From: Terriglobales bacterium | Lineage (GTDB): Bacteria; Acidobacteriota; Terriglobia; Terriglobales; Acidobacteriaceae | DNA: 64,000 nt | Reading direction: 5' to 3' | Assembly: GCA_035487355.1 (NCBI GenBank) | Contig: DATHMF010000022.1 | Coordinates: 140,550 to 204,549, forward strand | Shown: positions 34,381-43,042 of the stretch, piece after piece | How positions within the stretch are numbered: position 1 is the stretch's first letter | Layout of the letters: each line of letters opens with the position of its first letter | The notes under the pieces: model-generated | The model's database searches: none | Told to the model about the DNA's origin: nothing | What the model saw: only the letters and a program-made list of their open reading frames with translations | Made by a program: the position numbers and the translations under genes

Positions 34381-35184
34381 TCATTTTCCGGACGCCATGG
34401 CAGCTTTTACCTTCGCTAGGAGCTGCGCTTCCGCAGTACCAGGAACGAATTCCGTTCTGGGATCGGGAAGTGGAGGGGGCAGTGGCGGAAGAGCATCTTT
34501 GTCGGCCTGAACAGTTTCTGTGCTTCCTGGCCCGGTATAGTTCTTATCGAGTGGTGTAACCAAAGCTCCCTCCAGCCTGTAGCCGGCGATGATGGAAAAA
34601 TCTTTTCCTTCAGGGCGATATTCGAGAAATAAGAGATATCGTTTTCCCAACCACGGCAAACTCTTATTGATCACACCACGGCTGATAACTGTATCCGAAG
34701 AAAACTGTACGGATCCACCTTGCCGCTCAATATCAATAGTCGCTCCCACCTGCAGTGGAAAATCTTTCGTCGTTTTGAGTGATTGTTCTACCTGGACTTT
34801 GAATTCTGTATAAATAGCAGTGCGGTCATTCGAGAGGTAGGCATGCTGCGCAGCGATCGTGCCCACGATAATTGCGTCACTCTCATGCACCGGCAGGTCC
34901 GGCAGTTCAGGCGAGTCAATTGTGGCGACTACCAGTACGGGATAGCTGTCATCATCCAAAGGCGGCGTGCCTGGCTCAGAATTGTAGCGGCTGCTTCTTT
35001 TCTGCCGCAGTGGGTCTGAAGGATTAGCAATAGCGTCGGCGTATGGCGTCTCGCTCATTCGAGCGGGCTGTGAGTTTTGTGTGGTCTCCATGCTGCCGCT
35101 CTGAGCATGGGCGTGGTCGAACGCTACCCCGTATAAGACAAAGCAAGAGATGAGAAAGCAGCACATATCTGGTTTCATTCTCAT
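34381..35184 (-). CDS. Secreted hypothetical protein
   Basis: 267 residues from ATG 35184, eight bases after AGGAG. A signal peptide (MKPDMCCFLISCFVLYGVAFDHAHA) is followed by a low-complexity region to about 75. A beta-rich domain then reads PVHESDAIIVGTIAAQHAYLSNDRTAIYTEFKVQVEQSLK...VGATIDIERQGGSVQF, and the tail is Pro-rich (LPPLPPPLPDPRTEF). The middle part resembles OB-fold-like 'metalloproteinase inhibitor'-type domains seen in soil bacteria, but this is weak. Single gene, convergent with the CsgG-like gene. Confidence 0.6.
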   Translation of the reverse strand: MRMKPDMCCFLISCFVLYGVAFDHAHAQSGSMETTQNSQPARMSETPYADAIANPSDPLRQKRSSRYNSEPGTPPLDDDSYPVLVVATIDSPELPDLPVHESDAIIVGTIAAQHAYLSNDRTAIYTEFKVQVEQSLKTTKDFPLQVGATIDIERQGGSVQFSSDTVISRGVINKSLPWLGKRYLLFLEYRPEGKDFSIIAGYRLEGALVTPLDKNYTGPGSTETVQADKDALPPLPPPLPDPRTEFVPGTAEAQLLAKVKAAMASGK

Positions 35185-35288
35185 CAGCGGGACTCCTGCA
35201 CTCTTGCGGTTACAAAGCCAGAAACGCATCTGGCCTTAGGCAATACTTTGCCTTGATCGCCTAATTTACAATAGTACATCGGGACAAC

Positions 35289-35930
35289 ATGGTAGAAGCC
35301 ATCTTATGGGACAACGACGGCGTGCTCGTTGACACCGAAAAGCTCTTCTTTCAGAGCACGCGTGACACGCTGGCAAGTGTTGGCGTAGAACTGACGTTCG
35401 AGCAGTTTTTGGACCTGTCAATGCGGCAAGGCCGCAGTACATTTGATCTGCTTGCTGGATGCGGGTTGCCCCCCGATCGCATCGTGGCCCTTAAGCGGGA
35501 AAGGGATATCGTCTACGCGGAAATCCTTCAGAAACAGACCCGCATTCTGGCCGGGATACCCGAAGCGCTGCGCACCCTGCAAGGCCGGGTGCGGATGGCA
35601 GTTGTGACCAGCTCTCAGCGCGAACACTTTGATGTAATGCACGCCGATACTCGCCTGCTCGAGTTTTTTGAATTTGTACTGGCGCGGGAAGATTTTAAGC
35701 AAACCAAACCAAATCCCGAACCGTATTTGCTCGCCCTGCAGCGCTTGCGTCTGGCAGCAGACCGTTGTGTAGCGATTGAAGATTCCGAGCGAGGATTGGC
35801 AGCCGCCCGGGCTGCCGGATTGCGCTGCTTAGTGATTCCCAACGAAATGACCCGTGGCTGTAACTTTCAGGGCGCAACCGCAGTGCTCGATAGCGCCGCT
35901 GCGGTTCCTGCAGCCGTGGAAGCATTGTAA
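35289..35930 (+). CDS. HAD-superfamily phosphatase/phosphomutase-like protein
   Basis: 213 residues with all four HAD motifs: I WDNDGVLVDTE (nucleophile D8 and D10), II VVTSSQREH, III Lys in KQTKPNPEPY, IV IEDSERGLAAARAAG. A helical cap lies between I and II. This is the beta-phosphoglucomutase/phosphoglycolate phosphatase subfamily, which removes or moves phosphate on small sugar phosphates. The exact substrate cannot be read. The start is at ATG 35289. Single gene. Confidence 0.9.
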   Translation: MVEAILWDNDGVLVDTEKLFFQSTRDTLASVGVELTFEQFLDLSMRQGRSTFDLLAGCGLPPDRIVALKRERDIVYAEILQKQTRILAGIPEALRTLQGRVRMAVVTSSQREHFDVMHADTRLLEFFEFVLAREDFKQTKPNPEPYLLALQRLRLAADRCVAIEDSERGLAAARAAGLRCLVIPNEMTRGCNFQGATAVLDSAAAVPAAVEAL

Positions 35931-35965
35931 GTCTGACTAAAAATCCTCGTTTCAAGAAGTCTAAT

Positions 35966-35981
35966 GTAAGTATATACTTAC
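35966..35981. promoter_or_regulatory. 16-bp palindrome upstream of the SEL1 gene
   Basis: GTAAGTATATACTTAC is a perfect palindrome 26 bases before ATG 36008. It shares an AAGTA...TACTT character with the palindrome at 2864-2892. It may be an operator for a dimeric regulator. Confidence 0.5.
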
Positions 35982-36007
35982 TTTCATAGCGGTTTAGGAG
36001 AATGCTT

Positions 36008-36838
36008 ATGAAGAAACATGCAGGCGTTCTGGTGTTTTTTGCGTTGGTGTTGTCCGCCATGAAAACTTATGCTGCCCCAGTCAACCCGCGGGAGCAGTAC
36101 AAACAGGCAATAGGATTTTTGTTGGGCAACAATAGAAATCAATCGGACCAAAGCGACGCCTTGCGTCTTTTGCGTTTGGCCGCCGACCAAGGCTATGCTC
36201 CGGCAGAAACCGGGCTTGGGGCCGTGTATGAGAGCGGGGCCCTGGTCGCAAGAGATATTCCTCAGGCAGTCCGCTGGTATACCAAAGCGGCGGACCAGGG
36301 TGATTGGATTGCTCAGTTGTCCTTAGGCCGTCTCTATTTTTTTGGCGATGGAGTTGCGCGCGACACCGCAACCGCTAAAAAATGGCTGCAAGAAGCGGCA
36401 GCTTCCGGATCTGGCGGTGCTGCATTTTATCTTGGCCGGCTGAATGATGCCGGCGAAGGTACTGCCACGAATTATGCAGAAGCTGTGCGCTGGTATAAAC
36501 AGGCGGCCGAGGCTGGTAATCCATTTGCACAACAGAGGTTGGCGGCACTCTTGCTGAGCGGACAAGGGGTGCAACGTAATGCGCAGGAAGCTTATACCTG
36601 GTTGCTGGTGGCGTCTGAATTTGGCAACCATAGCATAGATGCCCAGTTGCAATCCTCTATGGAAGCCGATCTGGGAAAGACCGGGGCCGATGCCGCGCGC
36701 CAGCAAGCCGTGAGCCTGCACGATCAAATCGCAGAAAATCGGGCGGGAAATGAATGCAATGGCTGGCCGGGTCAGTACAGCCAATCGCCAACCGCGCCAC
36801 CTCTTCTCTTTCAGAGTGCATGTGAAAAGGTGAGATAA
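36008..36838 (+). CDS. Secreted SEL1-like repeat protein
   Basis: 276 residues from ATG 36008, where AGGAG is eight bases upstream; ATG 36002 is too close to that site. Signal peptide: HAGVLVFFALVLSAMKTYAAP. It is followed by about five SEL1-type TPRs (A-x-x-GYAPAETGLGAVYESGALV..., AVRWYTKAADQGDWIAQLSLGRLYFFGDGV..., AVRWYKQAAEAGNPFAQQRLAALLLSGQGV...). A Cys pair occurs near the C-terminus. SEL1 repeats mediate protein-protein contacts, often in envelope stress or peptidoglycan pathways. A palindromic operator-like site lies just upstream. Confidence 0.88.
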   Translation: MKKHAGVLVFFALVLSAMKTYAAPVNPREQYKQAIGFLLGNNRNQSDQSDALRLLRLAADQGYAPAETGLGAVYESGALVARDIPQAVRWYTKAADQGDWIAQLSLGRLYFFGDGVARDTATAKKWLQEAAASGSGGAAFYLGRLNDAGEGTATNYAEAVRWYKQAAEAGNPFAQQRLAALLLSGQGVQRNAQEAYTWLLVASEFGNHSIDAQLQSSMEADLGKTGADAARQQAVSLHDQIAENRAGNECNGWPGQYSQSPTAPPLLFQSACEKVR

Positions 36839-36841
36839 AAC

Positions 36842-37327
36842 TTAGTGGCTCGCAGGTGCACCCACATCCTTGGTGGATTGCCAGGCAATCTGCTGCCAAT
36901 GGCCATCGCGTCGCGCGTACACTGCCAGAATAAAGACATTCATGTCGAGTGGATCAGGCTGAGCTTGCCGGTTGATCACGCGTACGTGGTACTCGCCATT
37001 GAGCACCGCACTGTCTCCGAGCACCCGGACGTGCATATCCTTTGCCTCCCACGATATGTAGTGAAGCTGATCGGTACGAAGAGCTTCCATAAAGCTCGCT
37101 TTTGTATCCACCCTGCCGCTGGCATGCACATAGCTGAGATCGTCGGCAAACAACTTATCGAGCGCGGCCAGATCCTTGTGAAGCAACGCAGCCGTACGCG
37201 CATTTTCGGCGGCGAGCACTTCGGCAGCCGCCGGATCGGTCTGCGCCGCGTGCTGCTGCGCCTGGGCGCAAAGAATGGTCGTCAACAAAAAGAAAGACAG
37301 GAAGAGAATGCAGTGAACCTTGGCCAT
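36842..37327 (-). CDS. Secreted NTF2-like (DUF4440/SnoaL) protein
   Basis: 161 residues from ATG 37327, with GGAGG five to six bases upstream. Signal peptide AKVHCILFLSFFLLTTILCAQA, then AAAEVLAAENARTAALLHKDLAALDKLFADDLSYVHASGRVDTKASFMEAL, the hallmark start of DUF4440 NTF2-like domains. It ends with VYARRDGHWQQIAWQSTKDVG. The cone-shaped fold may bind a small ligand or act as an enzyme, but no catalytic residues are evident. Exported; convergent with the SEL1 gene (three-base gap). Confidence 0.88.
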   Translation of the reverse strand: MAKVHCILFLSFFLLTTILCAQAQQHAAQTDPAAAEVLAAENARTAALLHKDLAALDKLFADDLSYVHASGRVDTKASFMEALRTDQLHYISWEAKDMHVRVLGDSAVLNGEYHVRVINRQAQPDPLDMNVFILAVYARRDGHWQQIAWQSTKDVGAPASH

Positions 37328-37626
37328 GAATGCCTCCATAAAAACGCAGGATTGTGTGCCCGTGGTTGAGGTTGTCGACTGATAAGACCCAGCGGCGACC
37401 CACATTATGACAAAACAGTTAAAAGACTATTAAACGTTAATGACGTAAAGAAAGACAACGTCGCGCGGCCGCGCGAGCAGTTACATTCTTTCACAGCAAT
37501 TTCATCGTTCCTTAACACTCACAAAAAATCCGGCAGCTAAAATTCCTGCTCACGAACACTTAGCGGCGGCCGAGGTATGTGGCAGGTCCTTTCTCCGCCC
37601 ACATTCATATTAAGGAGAAAACAATC

Positions 37627-39087
37627 TTGAAAAAAACATTTTTTGGAATCGCGCTTGCGGTTTCGCTCTCCTGCGCGCTCGTAGCGCAGGAAGCTAACCA
37701 TTGGACAAGGAATGGGGCCCCAACAGAATCCATGATCACGGGTGGCCCGTGGACTCTTGAACAGTCTGGCGCCGCCAACGGGCTGAAGTCTTCAGGCTAT
37801 TGCGATGCTGCTGGGAACCAAATTGGGAACCCTGGCACCGAGCGCATGCAGCCCTACTATTTCCCCTTCGTGGTTGGACATGGAAAGCATCTACAAGGAT
37901 ACTTTGACTGGCGTCCAAAAGATACGGACGAGGCCGTCGCGGCGGCGTTTACCGATGACGCCGGCTTCACCTGGACCTTCCAGCAGAAGGTGCTCGAGCT
38001 GAGAACCCACTGCCCCGACCAGGTGCAAAAAGACCCTGACGGCGATCATGATAACCCGGTCAATCCTAACAATAGCGACAACGGCGACGATGACGGCCAG
38101 GGCCATCAATTCATTATCAAGATCGCCGGCCACACTTATCTTTACACCCTCATTCGCGCCGTTAATCACATTGACTCTGACGACCTTGAGATTCACGATC
38201 TCACGCCGCTGCCCGGGTTGCCGCTGAACGGTGCGCCCGCCCTGACCGATGCGCCGACAGACCAGACCTCCGGCCTGCCTGAACCTCCGTTCCACACGCA
38301 CGGCCTGCTGAATCCTGACGGCATCCTGGGCGTGGTTCCTGGCAGCAAGCCGCTGACGATCATCTATGAGCAAAAGGTCCTTAGCGGCGACAACACCGGC
38401 AGCACAGCTCTTCCTGCAGTTCAACAGTGCGCCACATTCTGGTCGGGTTTCTATGCCAGCAATGGTGGCCTTTCTCCCAACGACGACATCACCCATCTGC
38501 GTCTGGCTTCGACCACAGACGGCGTGAACTTTACCGACCTGGGTCCCTTGCAGGGATTGAATGACCCGACCACGGTTTCACTCACCGGGACGCGCTGGCT
38601 GGCGACAGCGGGCACGATTCTCAAGCTGCGTAACGGCCGCTTCGGTCTTCTGTTTTCCGGAGGCAACTGCATTGATGCCGATTCAGATGCTTTCCATTAC
38701 ATCGGATATGCTGAATCAACGGACCTGATTCACTGGACGGTGATCAACGGCCTCAACAATCCCATTGCTTCGGTCTTTCCCGCGACACTCTCAGTCAACG
38801 CGCAGGGTGTTCCAGCGACCGGCAGCGGAACGCAACTGGTCACGATACCCGCTCACACTCCGGTCGTGGGCGATGCACCAGGATGGTTCGCAGGACGCGT
38901 CTATGCGCCCAGCGCTACACTCCTCAACGAGCGCAACGTCACCGTAATTTTTGCCGGCTATCATACGCAGAAGCCCAAGAACGGCCTGGGTGACTACCGG
39001 ACCATTGGCCGGTTCAGCTTGCACTCCTCGGTTGAACTTGTGGGTGGGGATGATGACGACGACCACCACGACGATGATGGAAGGTAA
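37627..39087 (+). CDS. Secreted beta-propeller-like protein (glycosidase-like fold)
   Basis: 486 residues from TTG 37627, nine bases after AAGGAG. Signal peptide KKTFFGIALAVSLSCALVA. The chain is beta-rich with repeating hydrophobic strands (VAAAFTDDAGFTWTFQQKV, LRLASTTDGVNFTDLGPL, GRFGLLFSGG, FHYIGYAESTDLIHWTVI). The last resembles the blades of five-bladed GH43/GH32-type propellers. Acidic Ca-like loops (KDPDGDHDNP, NSDNGDDDGQ) and an Asp/His-rich tail (GGDDDDDHHDDDGR) are unusual. Whether it is enzymatic is unknown; catalytic acids of GH43 cannot be assigned. A terminator follows. Confidence 0.6.
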   Translation: MKKTFFGIALAVSLSCALVAQEANHWTRNGAPTESMITGGPWTLEQSGAANGLKSSGYCDAAGNQIGNPGTERMQPYYFPFVVGHGKHLQGYFDWRPKDTDEAVAAAFTDDAGFTWTFQQKVLELRTHCPDQVQKDPDGDHDNPVNPNNSDNGDDDGQGHQFIIKIAGHTYLYTLIRAVNHIDSDDLEIHDLTPLPGLPLNGAPALTDAPTDQTSGLPEPPFHTHGLLNPDGILGVVPGSKPLTIIYEQKVLSGDNTGSTALPAVQQCATFWSGFYASNGGLSPNDDITHLRLASTTDGVNFTDLGPLQGLNDPTTVSLTGTRWLATAGTILKLRNGRFGLLFSGGNCIDADSDAFHYIGYAESTDLIHWTVINGLNNPIASVFPATLSVNAQGVPATGSGTQLVTIPAHTPVVGDAPGWFAGRVYAPSATLLNERNVTVIFAGYHTQKPKNGLGDYRTIGRFSLHSSVELVGGDDDDDHHDDDGR

Positions 39088-39119
39088 CGCAGGGAAAAAT
39101 GTAAAACAGAGCAGTAGGC

Positions 39120-39160
39120 AAACCCTGGGACAGAAGAGAATTCTGTTCCAGGGTTTTATT
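39120..39160 (+). terminator. Rho-independent terminator
   Basis: A 15-bp stem, AAACCCTGGGACAGA with TCTGTTCCAGGGTTT (39120-39134, 39142-39156; one G-U pair), has a 7-nt loop and is followed by TATT. It lies just after the propeller gene stop. Confidence 0.85.
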
Positions 39161-39237
39161 GTGATTTTGAAATCTTTCCATTTTGAAATCTTTCAAAGAG
39201 GAGTGAAAATTCAGGCCACGAACCCAATAAAGTCAGC

Positions 39238-40758
39238 TCAGCGGACATGAATATCAAACGCTCCTGTTTCCACCTGTCCGGCACGTTTGATCTGCACAAA
39301 AATTCGATAATCACCAGGCTGGGGGAAGCCATAGGGGAAACTCACGTCGGGCGGCAGCGGAGCAGAGGAGGCAGGCATATTCATGCCGGACATGAGCATC
39401 GGCATTGACGCTGCGTTCTGTCCGGTCGAGTGTCCCATAAGCCCTGTCTGCGCCATCTCCAACGCCGCCATTGAGACCGAACCCGCAGGGTGAATATGAG
39501 CAAAGACGCTCAAGTCCGAGCGCATAATTTCCGCATGTCCGGCCATGCCCATGTAAGGCTCCACGTCTTGCGCAGGCTTGCCGTTTTTATCCTGCACGGT
39601 GAATTTGAGCATTGTCGCCGTATTCGCGGCAATCGGGCTATTGGCGTCGCGTTGCCAAACCATACGGCCACCGTCGGGAAGCTGAGCGACAGTGGAATCT
39701 TTCTCCGCCGGATCGAGCGGCGCCCCCGACCATGAAGAGTCATCTCCTGCCAGAGGTTTGGCTTTGTCTATTTCGGGAAGGTCAACTTCTCCTACGAGCG
39801 TCCAGGGGAAACCGTTTTTATCTACAACATCGGCGAACACCTGATAATGGCCGGCGGGCATCGAAGGCAAATCCTGCGCAAAAGCGCCGTCGCTGCCTTC
39901 AACTGGATCAGGATGAAGATGCCACATGCGATCTAATCCGGGAACACGAATGAGGAAAAGATGCATCAGATGGCCATGGTCGGGAACAATCTCTTTCAGC
40001 TTTACGTGGTGGTGCCATTTATCACCCTGGTCTTTAGCGCGGATCGCGAGACGGGTGCCGCTTTCCAGTGTGATCTTGGCCGCAGGAGGACTGAAGAAAT
40101 CGACTCCGCGCTGGAAGTCCTTCGCTTCAGATCCCCACCACCTTCTTCCCAGAAAAAGCACAGCAACAACCACGAGCACTGTGATCGCGGTAATCAGTCG
40201 GGCACGGAGCCGGTTAGAAGCTAACGGAGTCTGTCCAGGTTCAAGGTTGCCTTGGCGCACACCGGCATTCACAATGGAAACCAACCCGAAGGCCAAAAAA
40301 AACGTAAGAAAAACTAGGACTGCCGCCAGCGATCTCTGCATGGGCAGCGTGCGCTGCGCAAACGAGGCCACCGGGACGGAAAGCTCTCCGTGACCCTTGC
40401 TTCCTTCGACCAGGATGCGCACCTGCAAGGCGCCTGATTCCATCAGCCACAGACTGCCGGTGAAAGATTGCGGATCTTGTTTAGATTGCTCAGCCACGTC
40501 GGGCGTGGGCGGCAGAGTGGAACCGGGCCCGGTAAGCGATAGCAGCACAATCTGCATGGAACGAACATCACCGGACTGACTTCGGACCTGAATCTCCGCT
40601 ACGCCCGGAATCACCTGAGGCACACGCACAGTAACAAACAGGTGGTAGGGCCCAGCGTCGCCTTCGTAATAAACATCAGGGCTGCCGACGTGAGCGTGCA
40701 CAGGCAAGCTGGCGATCAAAAGAAAAAGAGAAACGATTGTGAGAAGCCGTACTCGCAT
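39238..40758 (-). CDS. Membrane-anchored His/Met-rich envelope protein
   Basis: 506 residues from ATG 40758 (GGAG upstream). It has an N-terminal signal, an exported beta-domain (VGSPDVYYEGDAGPYHLFVTVRVP...), and a TM helix near 170. A second TM follows (ARLITAITVLVVVAVLFLG). Then comes a large exported region rich in His and Met (KWHHHVKLKEIVPDHGHLMHLFLIRVPGLDRMWHLHPD, MGMAGHAEIMRSDLSVFAHIHPAG, SMPMLMSGMNMP). The repeated H-x-H-P motifs and Met clusters suggest copper or other metal handling. It probably works with the polytopic protein encoded 115 bases upstream on the same strand. Not a recognised named family. Confidence 0.65.
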   Translation of the reverse strand: MRVRLLTIVSLFLLIASLPVHAHVGSPDVYYEGDAGPYHLFVTVRVPQVIPGVAEIQVRSQSGDVRSMQIVLLSLTGPGSTLPPTPDVAEQSKQDPQSFTGSLWLMESGALQVRILVEGSKGHGELSVPVASFAQRTLPMQRSLAAVLVFLTFFLAFGLVSIVNAGVRQGNLEPGQTPLASNRLRARLITAITVLVVVAVLFLGRRWWGSEAKDFQRGVDFFSPPAAKITLESGTRLAIRAKDQGDKWHHHVKLKEIVPDHGHLMHLFLIRVPGLDRMWHLHPDPVEGSDGAFAQDLPSMPAGHYQVFADVVDKNGFPWTLVGEVDLPEIDKAKPLAGDDSSWSGAPLDPAEKDSTVAQLPDGGRMVWQRDANSPIAANTATMLKFTVQDKNGKPAQDVEPYMGMAGHAEIMRSDLSVFAHIHPAGSVSMAALEMAQTGLMGHSTGQNAASMPMLMSGMNMPASSAPLPPDVSFPYGFPQPGDYRIFVQIKRAGQVETGAFDIHVR

Positions 40759-40873
40759 AAAGCTCCAGGCAGAAAAATTAAAATCAATCGGCAAAATAGA
40801 AGGTAAGAAATCTTCGTTACAGAGCAACACGGTCACAGCATCCTGTACGCGTGATTAACGTCTGTCATCTGAT

Positions 40874-42064
40874 TCATCGGCGTATGCGCCGCATCCAATC
40901 GCCCCAGGCCAGGCCTATGCGCGAAGTAATGATTGAGACCACAAGCGCAATGGCCAACCCGATCCAGAACTCGGCGCGAGTTTTTTCCGTGGGAGAGAAC
41001 TTGTAGGGATTGTAGAGAAAATTCGCCGGGTCGAAGTAGGCGAAATAATTCATCCCAAAAAACCAATTGCGGGCAGCCGGCGTCATGAGAAAGCTGGCGA
41101 ACGGCCACTCTACGGCGATCAGACTAACCAAGAAGGCCGGTCCAGCGACTGCTGCTTGCGCCCATCTGTTCCACGGGCCAATCTTGCGCCACAACAAATC
41201 AAGCACCACGGCAGGCACAATCAAAAGCAGGGGGAAGCGCAAAGGCACAAGGTGCGTGACGTGCTGATACACCGGCCCCAATTTGGGCTGCGCCGGAACC
41301 AGCGGCAGGATCCATTCGAAGGCCAGCATGAGTGCGGTATAGATGGCGGCAATGATGGTGAACGCCCAGGGACGCGCTGATCCCCATCCCACACCGATCA
41401 ATGCAATCGGAACAATAGTACAGATGGCTCGGTAAGCGCTGGCACTATGCAGGAGATCGGTCCAGGTAAGTTCGGTGAGCAGGTTGTTGGCTTGGGAGAC
41501 GCTCAGTGCGCCGACGAACAGAAACAGCCAGGTCAGTTTGCGGTGCAACTCCTCCGGTGCGCGATTCATGAGGCCTGCGATCAAGGCCAGGATTCCAACC
41601 TTGATGCCAAGACCGCCAACAAACAACAACACATGCGGAGGGCTGAGGATTTTTACGTCAAGTCCGTAAGCGTTGTGCCACCAATTATCGAAAGGCGCGG
41701 AGGTGAGCATGGCAAAGCAGCCCCAGCTCGCGATGAAAGCCCCCAGCGGACCTTGAAAACCCCAGATCTTTACGGCCGCACTGCGGGCGGCGACGCCGCG
41801 TCCAAAGGTCGTACTCAGGATAAGGTATCCGCAAGCGATGCCGACCAGAACACCGTTCATGTAGATTGCGATGTGCGCCGGGGTCCAAAAAGAATCGCGG
41901 CCGATGGACATATGCCAGGAGATATCCCAGTAACCGCCGATCATGGCGGAAACTACTCCCGCGACTGCACACCAGATATACCAGGGAATGGAAGACAACT
42001 CTGCCGAAGTTTGCCCGGCCATCCGGGTCTGCATGGGAGCTGGGAAAGGGATGCTATCTGCCAT
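40874..42064 (-). CDS. Polytopic membrane protein
   Basis: 396 residues with about nine to ten predicted TM helices. His residues cluster near the first loops (GYWDISWHMSIGRDSFWTPAHIAIYMNG, NWWHNAYGLDVKILSPPHVLLF). The chain ends in a basic cytoplasmic tail (WGDWMRRIRR). It is transcribed ahead of the His/Met-rich protein (115-base gap), so the two are likely partners; a metal or gas-related transport or sensing role is possible. No family name is confidently recalled. Confidence 0.65.
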   Translation of the reverse strand: MADSIPFPAPMQTRMAGQTSAELSSIPWYIWCAVAGVVSAMIGGYWDISWHMSIGRDSFWTPAHIAIYMNGVLVGIACGYLILSTTFGRGVAARSAAVKIWGFQGPLGAFIASWGCFAMLTSAPFDNWWHNAYGLDVKILSPPHVLLFVGGLGIKVGILALIAGLMNRAPEELHRKLTWLFLFVGALSVSQANNLLTELTWTDLLHSASAYRAICTIVPIALIGVGWGSARPWAFTIIAAIYTALMLAFEWILPLVPAQPKLGPVYQHVTHLVPLRFPLLLIVPAVVLDLLWRKIGPWNRWAQAAVAGPAFLVSLIAVEWPFASFLMTPAARNWFFGMNYFAYFDPANFLYNPYKFSPTEKTRAEFWIGLAIALVVSIITSRIGLAWGDWMRRIRR

Positions 42065-42219
42065 GTTGGAACGACTCCGTCTTAAGCTGCTCGAAAAGAG
42101 ATTTTCGTTTCGGAACTGGGAGTACCCTTAAGTTTACACTTCGCAACGTTAGGATTCGAATTTACGCAAGGCTTCAGCACTTCCGTTGACAGCCTGCAGA
42201 ATCGATAGAAAGCTCTATG

Positions 42220-43023
42220 TCAAGCGACTTGAGTTGCCAGGATTGCGACCGGATAACTGTAGAAGATTTTTCCATCTTTGCGATGCGTTGCCATATCGAG
42301 TGCATCATCCAGCAGCGAGTCCTCAAAAATCTTGCGGATTCGGTCACTATCTCCCGGATTGGGAAAAGAACGTTGCAGTAAATCTTCGAGTTCGCCTTCA
42401 AGGCGGTAGGTCTCAACCCGAGGCGTGTCGAGCCCCGCGCGGGCAAACAAAGCATAGTGCTCTTCAAGCGGCAACGCGCGAACATGAGACGGATCGCGGA
42501 GCTTCTCCATGGCATTAAAAGCATCGGCCTTGGCAGCGGCGGGCGCGCTATCGGCCACAACGATGCGTCCACTCGGCTTGCAGACCCGGCGCATTTCCTC
42601 GAGCACTGCCAGCGGATCGAGAAAGTGATGAAACGCAAAGCGGGTGCTGACAGTGGAAAACGTGCCGGCTGAGTACGGCAGTGGGAGTACGTCTCCTTGT
42701 TGCCATGAAACATTCTGCAGCCCTTGTTGGCGCTGGGTCTCGTTGGCCTGTTCAAGCATGGCAGGAGTCAAATCAATGCCTGTGGCATGTTGCACGACGC
42801 GCGCGAAAGCGCAAACCAGGAGCCCGGGTCCGCAGGCTACGTCGAGGACCGTGTCGTCCGGACCAGCTTTGGCCATCTCGACAATGCGATGAAGGGTACC
42901 TTGATTTCGGATCGCTGGAGCGCTGGAAAACGGCGCTGCTTGGCGCGTGAATTGGTCAAGAATACGGCTGTTGTGTCCAGAGTCCATAGGCAACATCTTA
43001 ATTAATGTGATCAACTCGGGCAT
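42220..43023 (-). CDS. Class I SAM-dependent methyltransferase
   Basis: 267 residues. Motif I is DTVLDVACGPGLLVCAFA; later motifs are ATGIDLTPAMLEQANE, GDVLPLPYSAGTFSTVSTRFAFHHF and LEEMRRVCKPSGRIVVADS, the UbiE/COQ5-like layout. The N-terminal helical part (HNSRILDQFTRQAAPFSSAPAIRNQ) and C-terminal 90 residues lie outside the core. ATG 43023, 42996 or 42987 could be the start. The GntR regulator gene ends 19 bases upstream, so the two are likely one operon. The substrate is unknown. Confidence 0.9.
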   Translation of the reverse strand: MPELITLIKMLPMDSGHNSRILDQFTRQAAPFSSAPAIRNQGTLHRIVEMAKAGPDDTVLDVACGPGLLVCAFARVVQHATGIDLTPAMLEQANETQRQQGLQNVSWQQGDVLPLPYSAGTFSTVSTRFAFHHFLDPLAVLEEMRRVCKPSGRIVVADSAPAAAKADAFNAMEKLRDPSHVRALPLEEHYALFARAGLDTPRVETYRLEGELEDLLQRSFPNPGDSDRIRKIFEDSLLDDALDMATHRKDGKIFYSYPVAILATQVA

Positions 43024-43042
43024 CGAGCTGCTCTTGTGACTA

